Assembly: GCF_003171675.1 (NCBI RefSeq)
Contig: NZ_QFZQ01000002.1
Location: 744,001-808,000, forward strand
DNA from: Reichenbachiella versicolor
GTDB taxonomy: Bacteria; Bacteroidota; Bacteroidia; Cytophagales; Cyclobacteriaceae
DNA length: 64,000 nucleotides
Reading direction: 5' to 3'
Every line of letters starts with the position of its first letter. The first letter of the stretch is position 1. The position numbers and the translations under genes are program-made. The notes below the pieces were generated by a model, which saw only the letters and a list, made by a program, of their open reading frames with translations, was not told the DNA's origin and did no database searches. Of this stretch, positions 10,319 to 18,912 are shown piece after piece.

Positions 10319-10708
10319 ATGGAAATCAAAGCAAAACTTCTAGAGAAATTCGAAACAGCACAGGTATCAGGATCATTCAGAAAGAGAGAGTTCGTTGTAG
10401 AATATGCTGAAAACCCTCAGTATCCTGAATTTGTTAAGTTTGAATTGATTCAAGATAAGTGTGAACAACTTGATGGCTTCAATGTTGGTCAAGAAATCAA
10501 TGTTGCTTTTAATCTAAAAGGCAGAAAATGGACTAATCCAAAAGGTGAAGTAGTTTATTTTAATTCTCTTCAAGCTTGGAGAATTTCTGCTGCTAATGAT
10601 ATAGCAACTCCTCCCCAAACTGCTCCTGCATCAAGCTCTGAAAACCTTACAGAACCAGAATGGCTAAACAATAGCTCAGAAGCAGCAACTGATGACCTGC
10701 CATTTTAA
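10319..10708 (+). CDS. DUF3127 protein with SSB-like acidic C-terminal tip
   Basis: 129 residues from ATG at 10319; an upstream in-frame start at 10256 would add a poorly conserved-looking 21-residue leader and is not preferred. The N-terminal 90 residues match the Bacteroidota DUF3127 family: MEIKAKLLEKFETAQVSG, then VKFELIQDKCEQLDGFNVGQ and WTNPKGEVVYFNSLQAWRI. This reads like a small OB-type beta barrel. A flexible Ala/Ser/Pro linker leads to a C-terminus ending DDLPF, very close to the DDDIPF tip with which single-stranded DNA-binding protein recruits repair enzymes. A nucleic-acid role is therefore plausible but inferred. Followed by a strong hairpin terminator. Confidence 0.8.
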   Translation: MEIKAKLLEKFETAQVSGSFRKREFVVEYAENPQYPEFVKFELIQDKCEQLDGFNVGQEINVAFNLKGRKWTNPKGEVVYFNSLQAWRISAANDIATPPQTAPASSSENLTEPEWLNNSSEAATDDLPF

Positions 10709-10811
10709 TCGCAAAACCACAGCCCATTGGGTTTAATTCACCAAGTCTTTGATCGAGTATTTAAATAAAATTCTAAACTCTTAATCTAAAGGTTCGGTCA
10801 TAAAACACATC

Positions 10812-10860
10812 TAGTTCGGGATCTAATCATGGTTTCTAGATCCCGAACTAATTGTTTTAA
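10812..10860 (+). terminator. Strong hairpin terminator between converging genes
   Basis: A perfect 14-bp stem (10812-10825 with 10837-10850) with an 11-nt loop, followed by attgtttt on the plus strand. It lies between the DUF3127 gene and the oppositely directed GNAT gene and could serve both. Confidence 0.7.
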
Positions 10861-10922
10861 AAATACTTTCATCTTATCAGAAGGCATATCAGGTCAGACA
10901 TAAATGAGTATAATCTAAATGA

Positions 10923-11420
10923 TCAGACTGAAATGCTTTTTCTCATAATGTAATCATCCATTACGAAGCCACCTCCAATATCAACTACAACATCTTCAAT
11001 AATCTTGAAGCCATTTTTTTTGTAGAATTCTCGCGCGACCTCGTTGTGTTTATTCACACTTAGTGAAAGGGCTTTCAAACTAGACTTTTTGGATTCCTTT
11101 TCAGTGAACTCAATAGCTTTTTTACCTATCCCTTTCCCTCTTTGACTAGCATCTACGTATATTTTACTAATGAATGCGTCATCTTCTCTCACCTCATAAG
11201 ACAAATAACCCACAGGACGATAATCTGACAAGATGATATAATATTTAGCCCCTTCTCTTACTTGATGTCTTATTGCCTTAAAGGACTGAATATGATCCAG
11301 CATATAAGAAACTTGATCTTGTCCAATAATGGGAACATAATGTTCCGTCCATATTTTCTTAGCTAAATCTTCTACGGTACCAAAATCTGACAGGGACCCT
11401 ACCTTCTTAAATTCAATCAT
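10923..11420 (-). CDS. GNAT-family N-acetyltransferase
   Basis: 165 residues covering a whole GNAT domain. The acetyl-CoA pyrophosphate-binding loop is seen as QRGKGIGKKA after strand beta-4 (FISKIYVD), and the late region LSVNKHNEVAREFYKKNGF with the Asn and the FYKKNGF signature typical of the fold. The substrate (a small amine or a protein N-terminus) cannot be inferred. It is the last gene of a leftward group: 15 bases separate it from the TSUP transporter gene. Confidence 0.85.
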   Translation of the reverse strand: MIEFKKVGSLSDFGTVEDLAKKIWTEHYVPIIGQDQVSYMLDHIQSFKAIRHQVREGAKYYIILSDYRPVGYLSYEVREDDAFISKIYVDASQRGKGIGKKAIEFTEKESKKSSLKALSLSVNKHNEVAREFYKKNGFKIIEDVVVDIGGGFVMDDYIMRKSISV

Positions 11421-11435
11421 GACATCACTAGTATG

Positions 11436-12200
11436 TTATACCATTATAAATATAGCAGCTACGGCTGTCATTATAATAATAAACCCTCGAAAAGCTTTCT
11501 CAGGGAGTTTTTGCACGATTTTCACACCTAAGAATGCTCCCAAAGCTACACTTGGTAACAAAATCAAATCCAAAAGAAATGAATTCACAGTGATGCTATT
11601 CCAACTCCAGATGTGAAATGGCACTTTGAACAAATTAATTCCTAAGAAAAACCAAGCTGCCGTGCCAATAAACTGATTCTTGGGCAGTCTCATAGAAAGT
11701 AAATAAAGAGCCATGATAGAACCTGCAAGGTTCCCTACCATAGTAGTAAAGCCTGCTAAAAGACCTAAAAATCCTGTAAACCACCAAAAATCAGGAATTT
11801 TTTCTCTTTTATCTTTCTCTAGGAGAACCATTACAATAAGGCTAGTAAAAATAGTAGCTCCCATGATCTGACGAAAAACCTCATCACTGATATGAGTACC
11901 TGTATAAGTACCTATCATTACTCCTAAAATGGCCCAAGGAAACAATTTCCATAGATACTTATACTCTGCATGCCTATGGTAATAGGATACACCAAAAAAA
12001 TCTGCCATAATCAAAATAGGGAGCATTAGCCCACTAGATTTCAAACCTCCAAAAACTATGGCTAATATAGGAACTGCAATCATATTGGCACCAGAGACAC
12101 CTGTCTTTGACATACCAATTAACACCCCTACTAATAGGAACATAGCAAGCTGAGGTAAATCAAGTACATATCCAAAAATGATTATATCAGTGTATACCAT
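11436..12200 (-). CDS. TSUP (TauE/SafE) family membrane transporter
   Basis: 254 residues with about eight hydrophobic helices and the two-half pattern of the TauE/SafE family: an early glycine-rich loop GVLIGMSKTGVSGANM and a second-half equivalent near GFTTMVGNLAGSIMALYLL. Members export sulfite, sulfoacetate or other organosulfonates, or move related anions across the inner membrane; the substrate here is unknown. It sits between the GNAT gene and a TPR-like lipoprotein gene with short gaps (15 and 31 bases), so the three are probably one transcript. Confidence 0.85.
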   Translation of the reverse strand: MVYTDIIIFGYVLDLPQLAMFLLVGVLIGMSKTGVSGANMIAVPILAIVFGGLKSSGLMLPILIMADFFGVSYYHRHAEYKYLWKLFPWAILGVMIGTYTGTHISDEVFRQIMGATIFTSLIVMVLLEKDKREKIPDFWWFTGFLGLLAGFTTMVGNLAGSIMALYLLSMRLPKNQFIGTAAWFFLGINLFKVPFHIWSWNSITVNSFLLDLILLPSVALGAFLGVKIVQKLPEKAFRGFIIIMTAVAAIFIMV

Positions 12201-12231
12201 CTTTACCAGCTAACCATTTTGGTTAATTATC

Positions 12232-13374
12232 CTAATACCCTCGATAAAACCCAATTAGATGAGCCCGAACCTGAGAGAAAATAGGCCTTGTAAATTCAAC
12301 AAATAGATCTTGAACTGGTGGCGGCATCACCTGTTGATTTTTAGTAATTTGAATCTGTTCTTTTGTAAGTGCTCTTTCATCACCATTGAAATTCCCCCAT
12401 TCATTGAACCAAATGTATTCACCTCCAAAATCATCTTTCTTTAAAGTGCTACCACTAGTCTCATCTATTACCTCCATTCTGACTATACCATTAGAGACTA
12501 CTTCCATTCTGTTGATAGTTAGCTTGGCAGACACAGTATTGTAAGCATCTTTAGTCGTACCATCGTCTAACTTCACCGATCCCACTACTACGCTATCACG
12601 CTCTACTTTTTCCACTCGCTGTAGTTGATGTGTCTTTCCTACAGTAAAGTCTACGAAGTTGAAAACCAATACTTGATGAGGTCTATCTAGCTTTAGTCTT
12701 TCAGCCTCGATAGGTGTGTAAAACCTTATAAAGTCATTTTGCTCCACTTCTCTCAATACTAGTTTCACTTGGTCATAGAAAAAATCACTGCTCAACTTAT
12801 ACTGCTGAGAGTTAACTGGTTTTATATCAACAAAGACCTTCAAAACAGCCATTTGATAGGCCTCATCCATTTTAGCAGTTGCATCTTTGTAATTCGGCAC
12901 AAATTGATTCGCCTTTTGAAAGAAAGAATAAGCGCGTTTTCCGTTTTCTCTTCTTCCTTCGGCCAATTCCTTTAACCCAGCTTGATATTGTTCTTCTGCT
13001 GCTGCAGATTTCACTTTTCCTAATTCATCATAGTAACTAACAGGGGCCGATATGACGGATCTAGCTCCTGGTGAACGTCTAATCTCATCGTACATATGAT
13101 TTAAACGCTCATAACTATATACAGCTTCAGAGTTTTGAAATGCAGGACTGGAAGCTTTCACTCTACGAATTTGATCTAATTCATTTTCAACCGCTAAAGG
13201 ATACGCTGTTTTAAGAGCTTCTAAGGTCTTCTTATGATCCGAATTACTTCTTAGTTTATCTGCTGCTTTGATTACCGCTTGATAATAATTCCCTTGTTCG
13301 TATAATTTCTTGGCAGATGCGCACCCAAAAGCAATCAGTGCCACAAAAACATAATAATGTAAATTTTTCAACAT
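12232..13374 (-). CDS. TPR-like lipoprotein of unknown function
   Basis: 380 residues. A lipoprotein signal is clear: hydrophobic stretch then LIAFGCAS with the lipidated Cys at 18. Right after it comes KKLYEQGNYYQAVIKAADKL, a TPR-type helix pair, and a second one around ALKELAEGRRENGKRAYSFFQKA (split: KELAEGRREN, AYSFFQKANQF). The C-terminal half (about 190-380) is a mixed alpha/beta region with no recognised domain. Likely outer-membrane or periplasmic. It is the first gene of the leftward trio with the TSUP transporter and GNAT genes. Function unknown. Confidence 0.7.
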   Translation of the reverse strand: MLKNLHYYVFVALIAFGCASAKKLYEQGNYYQAVIKAADKLRSNSDHKKTLEALKTAYPLAVENELDQIRRVKASSPAFQNSEAVYSYERLNHMYDEIRRSPGARSVISAPVSYYDELGKVKSAAAEEQYQAGLKELAEGRRENGKRAYSFFQKANQFVPNYKDATAKMDEAYQMAVLKVFVDIKPVNSQQYKLSSDFFYDQVKLVLREVEQNDFIRFYTPIEAERLKLDRPHQVLVFNFVDFTVGKTHQLQRVEKVERDSVVVGSVKLDDGTTKDAYNTVSAKLTINRMEVVSNGIVRMEVIDETSGSTLKKDDFGGEYIWFNEWGNFNGDERALTKEQIQITKNQQVMPPPVQDLFVEFTRPIFSQVRAHLIGFYRGY

Positions 13375-13506
13375 AAGCTATTTGGTTTTTATTTAAAGAA
13401 GGAATTAACAATTAAGTAAACCATAGCTTGTAATGGCCATAGAATAAGTAACTGACTTTTCTCCCATAATAGTATTTGTAAGTGCTGGTCAATAATGATA
13501 CCAAAA

Positions 13507-14295
13507 CTAAATACAACCCGATCTACCTCCATCTACGGGAATAGAAACACCATTCACATAGGCCGCAGAATCAGTTGCTAAAAACGCAGCTACTGCTCCA
13601 ACTTCCTCTGGTTTACCAAAACGTCCAGCGGGTGTCGCTTTATTCATATCCGTCTCCACAACTGACCGAGGCTGTCCAGAATCTGCCATAGTAGACTCTA
13701 TAATAGAATCCAATCTTGCCGTAGCTGTCAATCCTGGCAAAACATTGTTCACTGTAATCCCAAAAGAACCTAACTCAATAGACAAGGTCTTGGCCCAGCC
13801 TGCTACGGCTGCCCTTGTAGTATTGGATACACCTAGACCAGGAATAGGCATATAAACTGAAGTCGAGATAATATTAATAATCCTACCAAATGAAACTTCT
13901 TTCATCTTAGGAACTAAAGCCTTTGCCAAATAATGATTGTTCTGAATATGTGCTTGAAAGGTATCATTGAACTTTTGATAATCTTCCTCGATCAACTTTC
14001 CAGGCGCAGGCCCGCCAGTATTATTAACTAAAATCGTAGGTGCATCATTTGAAGATAAATAATCATCAATAGCTTCTTCTACTGAAGAAGGATTAGAAAA
14101 GTCTGCTACTAGATATTCATGCAATTGTTCTTCAGGCGTTGGTAATGACTCTACGGTAACTTTTAATTTTTCTTCGTTTCTTGCAAATAGAACAATAGAA
14201 GCTCCTAATTGTGCCAACTGCCGAGCGGTCGCCAAACCTATACCAGAGGTACTGCCACAGACTAGCGCTTTTTTTCCTTTCAATACTATTTTCAT
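13507..14295 (-). CDS. SDR-family protein lacking the catalytic Tyr and Lys
   Basis: 262 residues, classical short-chain dehydrogenase length. The nucleotide-binding turn is present as CGSTSGIGLA (residues 13-22) and NNTGGPAPG replaces the usual NNAG. The catalytic Ser is S144 (IISTSVY), but 13 residues on, where the active-site Tyr should be, there is S157, and the Lys four further on is R161 (SNTTRAAV). The C-terminus has the usual PVDGG end (SIPVDGGRSG). This matches the FabG-like subgroup that has lost the standard tetrad, so it may bind NAD(P) without the normal reaction. Last gene of the purU-radical SAM-DinB-VF530 group, 6 bases after the VF530 gene. Confidence 0.85.
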   Translation of the reverse strand: MKIVLKGKKALVCGSTSGIGLATARQLAQLGASIVLFARNEEKLKVTVESLPTPEEQLHEYLVADFSNPSSVEEAIDDYLSSNDAPTILVNNTGGPAPGKLIEEDYQKFNDTFQAHIQNNHYLAKALVPKMKEVSFGRIINIISTSVYMPIPGLGVSNTTRAAVAGWAKTLSIELGSFGITVNNVLPGLTATARLDSIIESTMADSGQPRSVVETDMNKATPAGRFGKPEEVGAVAAFLATDSAAYVNGVSIPVDGGRSGCI

Positions 14296-14301
14296 GATCT
14301 T

Positions 14302-14535
14302 TTATTTCTTGGATTTACCGATTGATCTCAAATACATAACCTCAACTTTCTCTCTTGCCCAAGGGGTTTTGCGAAGGAAATTCAAGCTGGACTTGACAGA
14401 CGGGTCATTCTTAAAACATCGTACATTCACTTTTTGAGACATTTTCTCCCATCCGTATTTGGCCACTAAGTGCTCAAGAATATCAGCCAGTTTGACCCCA
14501 TGTAACGGATCATTCGACTTTTGTTGATTAGCCAT
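14302..14535 (-). CDS. VF530-family (DUF2132) small DNA-binding-type protein
   Basis: 77 residues from ATG at 14535-14533 (an in-frame ATG at 14556 is less likely because the family starts near the NDPLHG motif). Diagnostic segments are NDPLHGVKLADILEHLV, KYGWEKM, RCFKNDPSVKSSLNFLR and TPWAREKVE, the hallmarks of the VF530 family, whose solved members are small helical proteins proposed to bind DNA. It overlaps the preceding DinB gene by 8 bases, implying translational coupling, and the SDR gene follows after 6 bases. Confidence 0.88.
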   Translation of the reverse strand: MANQQKSNDPLHGVKLADILEHLVAKYGWEKMSQKVNVRCFKNDPSVKSSLNFLRKTPWAREKVEVMYLRSIGKSKK

Positions 14536-15067
14536 TATACTTACCTTTAGACTCAATTGCCTGGTATATATGAGCTAAATGATGCTCACAGTGCCAATCA
14601 TAATTTCCAATCATCCAACCTAATTCGATTTCACCGCCATGCTCTGGATGAATGAGTTTTTTGCTCCAATCTCCTTCCGTAAGATCTGTCAAAAGCTTAG
14701 CCCACCTTGCATGCAAACCTGTCAATATTAAAACTGAGCTAGCAATATTCATCTCAGAATAATCAGTCATCTCAGCCCATCTATCCTCATAGTATGGTTT
14801 GATAGTAGGTTTATCTTCAGTCATCGCAAGTTTAAATCGAACGAAGCTATTCATATGACTGTCAGCACAATGATGCACTACCTGACGAATAGTCCATCCT
14901 TCTGGTCGATAGCGCCAATCAAGCTCTTCTGTCAATGACTCAGTGGCTTCTATCACTTTTTCAGGAAAACTCTCTATAGTTTGAATACAACGATCAACAA
15001 ATCGTTGATCAATCGTTACTGGAGCATGATATTGACCAATTGGGAATTTTAGTTTTTCTATATCCAT
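14528..15067 (-). CDS. DinB/YfiT-family putative metal-dependent hydrolase or bacillithiol-type transferase
   Basis: 179 residues. The protein shows the YfiT pattern: an N-terminal FPIGQYHAP, then the family core YRPEGWTIRQVVHHCADSH (His65/66), FVRFKLAM, and a C-terminal W-H-C-E-H-H-L-A-H-I segment (His159, 162, 163, 166). The DinB four-helix fold uses three such His residues to hold a metal. YfiT of Bacillus is annotated as a metal-dependent hydrolase and relatives act as thiol S-transferases; which applies here is unknown. Ten bases separate it from the radical SAM gene upstream and it overlaps the VF530 gene downstream. Confidence 0.85.
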   Translation of the reverse strand: MDIEKLKFPIGQYHAPVTIDQRFVDRCIQTIESFPEKVIEATESLTEELDWRYRPEGWTIRQVVHHCADSHMNSFVRFKLAMTEDKPTIKPYYEDRWAEMTDYSEMNIASSVLILTGLHARWAKLLTDLTEGDWSKKLIHPEHGGEIELGWMIGNYDWHCEHHLAHIYQAIESKGKYNG

Positions 15068-15077
15068 AATATTGGTT

Positions 15078-17279
15078 TTAAACGAATAGTAAGCCCTCTC
15101 TTCTTAAGACTCTAATGGCTTCGCTTTTAATAAATGATTCAAATGAATTTGAAAATAATGATTCGTAAGAATTCTTCAAGGTTTTGAAAGTTTGTTTTTC
15201 ATCGGAGGTGATTTTGAAAAATTCAAAAACAGAAGCAAACCAGTTTGACACTTCTAGTTCAAAAGTAACCTCAACACTTTTAGATTTGGTCTGAAATACC
15301 CATTTGGCACGTTCTATAGTTTTACCCTTTTTCCTTTTTTCATAGAAGTATATTTCTGGTAAGGAACCTAACCAAATTATTAACAGTCTATCAGAAAAGT
15401 GAGCATCACTTTGTTGAAGTGCCATTTCAATAAATACTGGAGAAACACTAGGCTTGGGTACTTCAAAATCAAACCACTCTTGTAAGGAATAATCAAAACA
15501 CATCCCATGCATATAATTGAATAAAGACTGTTTTAAACCATCACTGTAACTTTCGTGATCCGCACCATCGGGATCCAAATGAAAAAGATCGTTTTCAGCA
15601 AACCCAGCAAATTCTGGTCCTTCTCTCACTACTCCAAATGACTCTGGATCAAGCCCTACAGGACTGTGGGCTGTCATGGCAAACTGATGCCAAAATCCTG
15701 ATTGAATTACTCCTTGTTCCATCATTTGACGAACCATTTCTAAAGAATCAATGGTCTCCTGATCTGTCTGTGTAGGAAAACCATACATCAAGTAGGCATG
15801 CACCATAATACCAGATTCCGTGAAATTTCGTGCTACCCGAGCTACTTGCTCTACGGTCACTCCTTTATCCATTTTAGCTAGTAGACGATCAGAAGCCACT
15901 TCCAACCCTCCAGAAACCGCTATACAACCCGAGGCTTTGAGTAGTCGACATAAATCCTCTGTAAACCTCTTTTCAAAACGAATATTAGTCCACCACGAAA
16001 CAGATAATTTCCTTCTAAGGATTTCTAAGGCTACTTCCTTCATTAGTGCAGGAGGAGCTGCCTCATCTACGAAATGAAAGCCAGTTTCTCCCGTAGTTTC
16101 AATTTGCTCCTGCATTCGGTCAACGATCAATTTTGCACTGATCGGATCATACTTTTCTATGTAATCAAGGGAGATGTCACAAAACGAACATTTTTTCCAA
16201 TAACACCCATGGGCCATCGTCAACTTATTCCACCTCCCATCACTCCACAATCGATGCATTGGATTAGCCAATTCGATCACTGAGATATATTCATTCAAAG
16301 ACAAGTCAGTATAATCCGGTGTACCTGTTTTTGCGAATGGAATATCTCCTTCTTTTCCTTTATTGAAATAGACTATCTTATCATCCAATCTGGCAAAAGT
16401 TCTTTTCAAGTCTTCCAATTCCCTATCTCCAGATATATACTCAAGAATATTTTGAATAGGCCGCTCACCGTCATCTAGTGATACAAAATCTATGTAGTCA
16501 AATACGCTTACATCACTTAAAGATCTTAATTCTGTATTGGGAAATCCTCCTCCCATACTTACTCTTACCTCTGGGTATTTTTGCTTAATAAATTTAGCAA
16601 TCCTAAACCCTCCATAAAGATTGCCCGGGAATGGAATAGACAAACAAACAATGTCGGGATCGTGTTTCTCAATCAGATTTTGGACTATTGATATACTATA
16701 TTCATCGACAAAAGTCGGTTCCATAGATAGCATCTCATTCATCTCATCAAAACTAGATGCTGTACGACCAATACGCTCAGCATATCTAGTAAATCCAAAC
16801 TCAGGATCAACAGTATTGCGTATCAAGTCACCAATATCCTCTAGATATAAGGTAGCCAAATGACGAGCCTTGTCCTGTACTCCTAATGATCCAAAAGCCC
16901 AGTCAAGATCTTCTGTCAGATCAAAACGGCTAGCTTCTGGTAGATATTCTCTTTCAGCAATCGCGTATGCTAGTGTAGGATTCTTATTCTGAAGAAAAGA
17001 TATGACAGAATCGATGGTATGGATATACTCATCTCTAAGCATGAAAATTCGATATTCATTATCATCTAATTCATACTCTCTTTCATCTACCAATTGAAAA
17101 AGTTCAGTAAGACCTCGAGAACTGAAAATCTGAAGAATCACCTCAAGACCTACATCTGCTTGAAACGACTTTACTCCAAGAGTATTCAAAAAACCTTTAA
17201 GATATACAGTACCAGGATACGGAGTACCTAACTGGGTAAACGGAGGTGTTAGTAATAAAACAGAGAGATCCTTCACCAT
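15078..17279 (-). CDS. B12-binding-domain radical SAM protein of unknown function
   Basis: 733 residues. The N-terminal half has a cobalamin-binding-type Rossmann domain (LLLTPPFTQLGTPYPG at the start, DPDIVCLSIPFPGNLYGG and MGGGFPN later) but no DxHxxG motif. The radical SAM core begins near residue 355 with the cluster motif in AHGCYWKKCSFCDISL: C-x4-C-x2-C rather than the standard C-x3-C-x2-C; then GFHFVDEAAPP, GGLEVASDRLL and a DQETIDSLEMV segment. About 150 C-terminal residues are unassigned. The spacing variant C-x4-C-x2-C is known in other radical SAM groups. Operon position directly after purU (30 bases) and before the DinB gene (10 bases). Substrate unknown. Confidence 0.85.
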   Translation of the reverse strand: MVKDLSVLLLTPPFTQLGTPYPGTVYLKGFLNTLGVKSFQADVGLEVILQIFSSRGLTELFQLVDEREYELDDNEYRIFMLRDEYIHTIDSVISFLQNKNPTLAYAIAEREYLPEASRFDLTEDLDWAFGSLGVQDKARHLATLYLEDIGDLIRNTVDPEFGFTRYAERIGRTASSFDEMNEMLSMEPTFVDEYSISIVQNLIEKHDPDIVCLSIPFPGNLYGGFRIAKFIKQKYPEVRVSMGGGFPNTELRSLSDVSVFDYIDFVSLDDGERPIQNILEYISGDRELEDLKRTFARLDDKIVYFNKGKEGDIPFAKTGTPDYTDLSLNEYISVIELANPMHRLWSDGRWNKLTMAHGCYWKKCSFCDISLDYIEKYDPISAKLIVDRMQEQIETTGETGFHFVDEAAPPALMKEVALEILRRKLSVSWWTNIRFEKRFTEDLCRLLKASGCIAVSGGLEVASDRLLAKMDKGVTVEQVARVARNFTESGIMVHAYLMYGFPTQTDQETIDSLEMVRQMMEQGVIQSGFWHQFAMTAHSPVGLDPESFGVVREGPEFAGFAENDLFHLDPDGADHESYSDGLKQSLFNYMHGMCFDYSLQEWFDFEVPKPSVSPVFIEMALQQSDAHFSDRLLIIWLGSLPEIYFYEKRKKGKTIERAKWVFQTKSKSVEVTFELEVSNWFASVFEFFKITSDEKQTFKTLKNSYESLFSNSFESFIKSEAIRVLRREGLLFV

Positions 17280-17309
17280 AAAGCGAAGTTCGTAAATGAT
17301 CTCTAAAGA

Positions 17310-18179
17310 TCAGTCATCCGTCTCAGGGAATACAATCGTTCTATTTCCTTTGACTATAATTCTACTATCTAAATGAAATTTCACTGCTTTTGAAAGGACT
17401 TTTCGTTCAATATCTGAACCAATCTGAGTTAATCCAGCAGGTGTACTTGCATGAGAAACCCTTTCTACATCCTGTTCGATAATTGGCCCTTCATCTAAAT
17501 CATCAGTAGCGTAGTGTGCAGTAGCACCGATCATTTTCACCCCTCTTTCAAAAGCTCGGCGATAAGGATTTGCCCCTAGAAAGGCTGGTAAAAATGCGTG
17601 GTGAATATTGATAATTTGCTCTGGAAACTCGTTAATGAATTCGGAAGATAGAATCCTCATGAATCTGGCCATTACTATAAGATCTACCTTTTCTTCCTTA
17701 AACTTTTTAGTCCATTTGCTTTGAACCTCACCCCAATTATCAGCAGAAATGGGCTGATAGAAAAAAGGGATTCCGAACTGCTCTACTACTGGACGAACAG
17801 ACTCATGATTCCCTATTACAAATGGAATGTTACATTTGAGCTTATTCTCTCTATGCTTTTCTAGTAGGTCATATAAACAGTGTGTCGTCTTTGAAGCTAA
17901 AATTGCAATATTCTGCACATCACTAGTATAATGAACTGACCAAGAAAAATTCAATGATTCTGCTAAGACAGAAAATTTTGAAGACAACACTTCTCTCGAA
18001 TACTTCAAATCTCGTGCGTCAAGACTGACTCTCATGAAATATGCATCTTCAACAGTATCAGTAAACTGCTGGCAAGTAAGAATATTAAACTCCTCCTCAT
18101 AGAAGAAAGAAGTCACTTTGGCGATAATACCTTTACTATCCGCGCATTGAATAAGAAATGTGATTTTATTTTCTGACAT
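17310..18179 (-). CDS. purU: Formyltetrahydrofolate deformylase
   Basis: 289 residues, the normal length. An N-terminal ACT domain (about 1-80, FLIQCADSKGIIAKVTSFF) is joined to a formyltransferase-fold hydrolase domain. The active site is visible: Asn191 and His193 in INIHHAFLPAF and Asp229 in YATDDLDEGPI. PurU hydrolyses 10-formyl-THF to THF and formate, balancing one-carbon pools and supplying formate for PurT. It is the first gene of a leftward group running to 13507; the region upstream (306 bp) separates it from a divergent small secreted-protein gene. Confidence 0.95.
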   Translation of the reverse strand: MSENKITFLIQCADSKGIIAKVTSFFYEEEFNILTCQQFTDTVEDAYFMRVSLDARDLKYSREVLSSKFSVLAESLNFSWSVHYTSDVQNIAILASKTTHCLYDLLEKHRENKLKCNIPFVIGNHESVRPVVEQFGIPFFYQPISADNWGEVQSKWTKKFKEEKVDLIVMARFMRILSSEFINEFPEQIINIHHAFLPAFLGANPYRRAFERGVKMIGATAHYATDDLDEGPIIEQDVERVSHASTPAGLTQIGSDIERKVLSKAVKFHLDSRIIVKGNRTIVFPETDD

Positions 18180-18485
18180 ATTGAGTTAATGATTCTAATC
18201 AAAGAACAGCGCGAAAATAACCTAGTCCTTGAATACTTTTATATTTTGAGATCAAAGATCAGAGGTTATTAATATCATTATTTTTAGGATTCTTAACACA
18301 ATTCGAACAACTTCGAAATCGTTTGAAATAGCTCCTTTCTATTTCACAGTTCTTGCATTACCATTGTGTGTGTAGAATAGTTAATATTCATACATCGGTT
18401 AGTAAGTATACTAACAAACCAATCTCCCGCACTATTATTATTCCATGTGGTTAAAACTAAATTCAATTTTACAATTCTAAATTGT
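18180..18485. other. Divergent intergenic region with perfect inverted repeat
   Basis: 306 bp between purU and the small secreted-protein gene. It contains a perfect 7-bp inverted repeat with a 4-nt spacer (gttagta at 18398-18404, tactaac at 18409-18415), about 70 bases before the start at 18486, which could be an operator or a small hairpin. No clear promoter pair was found. A GTG at 18447 could extend the downstream gene but would bury its signal peptide. Confidence 0.4.
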
Positions 18486-18818
18486 ATGAAAGGAAAATTT
18501 ATACTCGGGGTACTATTATTCGCACTGTTTACACTTATCTTAAATGTGCCGGTTATCTCTCAATCCAACTTAAGTGAAAAGACAATCGTAGATAAGGATT
18601 TGGGTTTTTCAGTAGGAGAATTTGTTTATGTAATAATGCCAGATGGCAAAGAAATAATTGCGGTAGTCAGAGGAAAGATATCTGATAATAAATATTACAT
18701 CAGAAAGTACAAGAGTGATCTTCAAGGTAAGGTTAACAAGAAATTTTTGAGACGTATTCCTCCAGAGGAAATCGAAGCGATCAAATCTCGAGGCACTAGT
18801 AAAGAAGGATCAAAGTAA
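18486..18818 (+). CDS. Small secreted protein, function unknown
   Basis: 110 residues from ATG at 18486, chosen because it puts a normal signal peptide at the start (MKGKFILGVLLFALFTLIL, probable cleavage near VIS-QSN). An in-frame GTG at 18447 would add 13 residues ahead of it. The mature part (about 85 residues) is charged and contains VGEFVYVIMPDGKEIIAVVRG, which looks like a short beta hairpin or SH3-like strand pair (DGKEI turn), and a basic end. I recognise no family. It stands 94 bases before a histidine kinase gene on the same strand. Confidence 0.55.
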   Translation: MKGKFILGVLLFALFTLILNVPVISQSNLSEKTIVDKDLGFSVGEFVYVIMPDGKEIIAVVRGKISDNKYYIRKYKSDLQGKVNKKFLRRIPPEEIEAIKSRGTSKEGSK

Positions 18819-18877
18819 CAGTAACTATTGTTTTTTGATCTAATCCTTTCCTTCTAAACCAACTACAAATCCTTAAT

Positions 18878-18910
18878 ATTCACTATATTGTATATTAACT
18901 AATAGTGAAT
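18878..18910. promoter_or_regulatory. Inverted repeat reaching the start codon of the histidine kinase gene
   Basis: Perfect 9-bp arms, attcactat at 18878-18886 and atagtgaat at 18902-18910, with a 15-nt spacer; the right arm ends two bases before the GTG start at 18913. It could act as an operator or, in mRNA, as a hairpin masking translation start. Confidence 0.45.
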
Positions 18911-18912
18911 GA

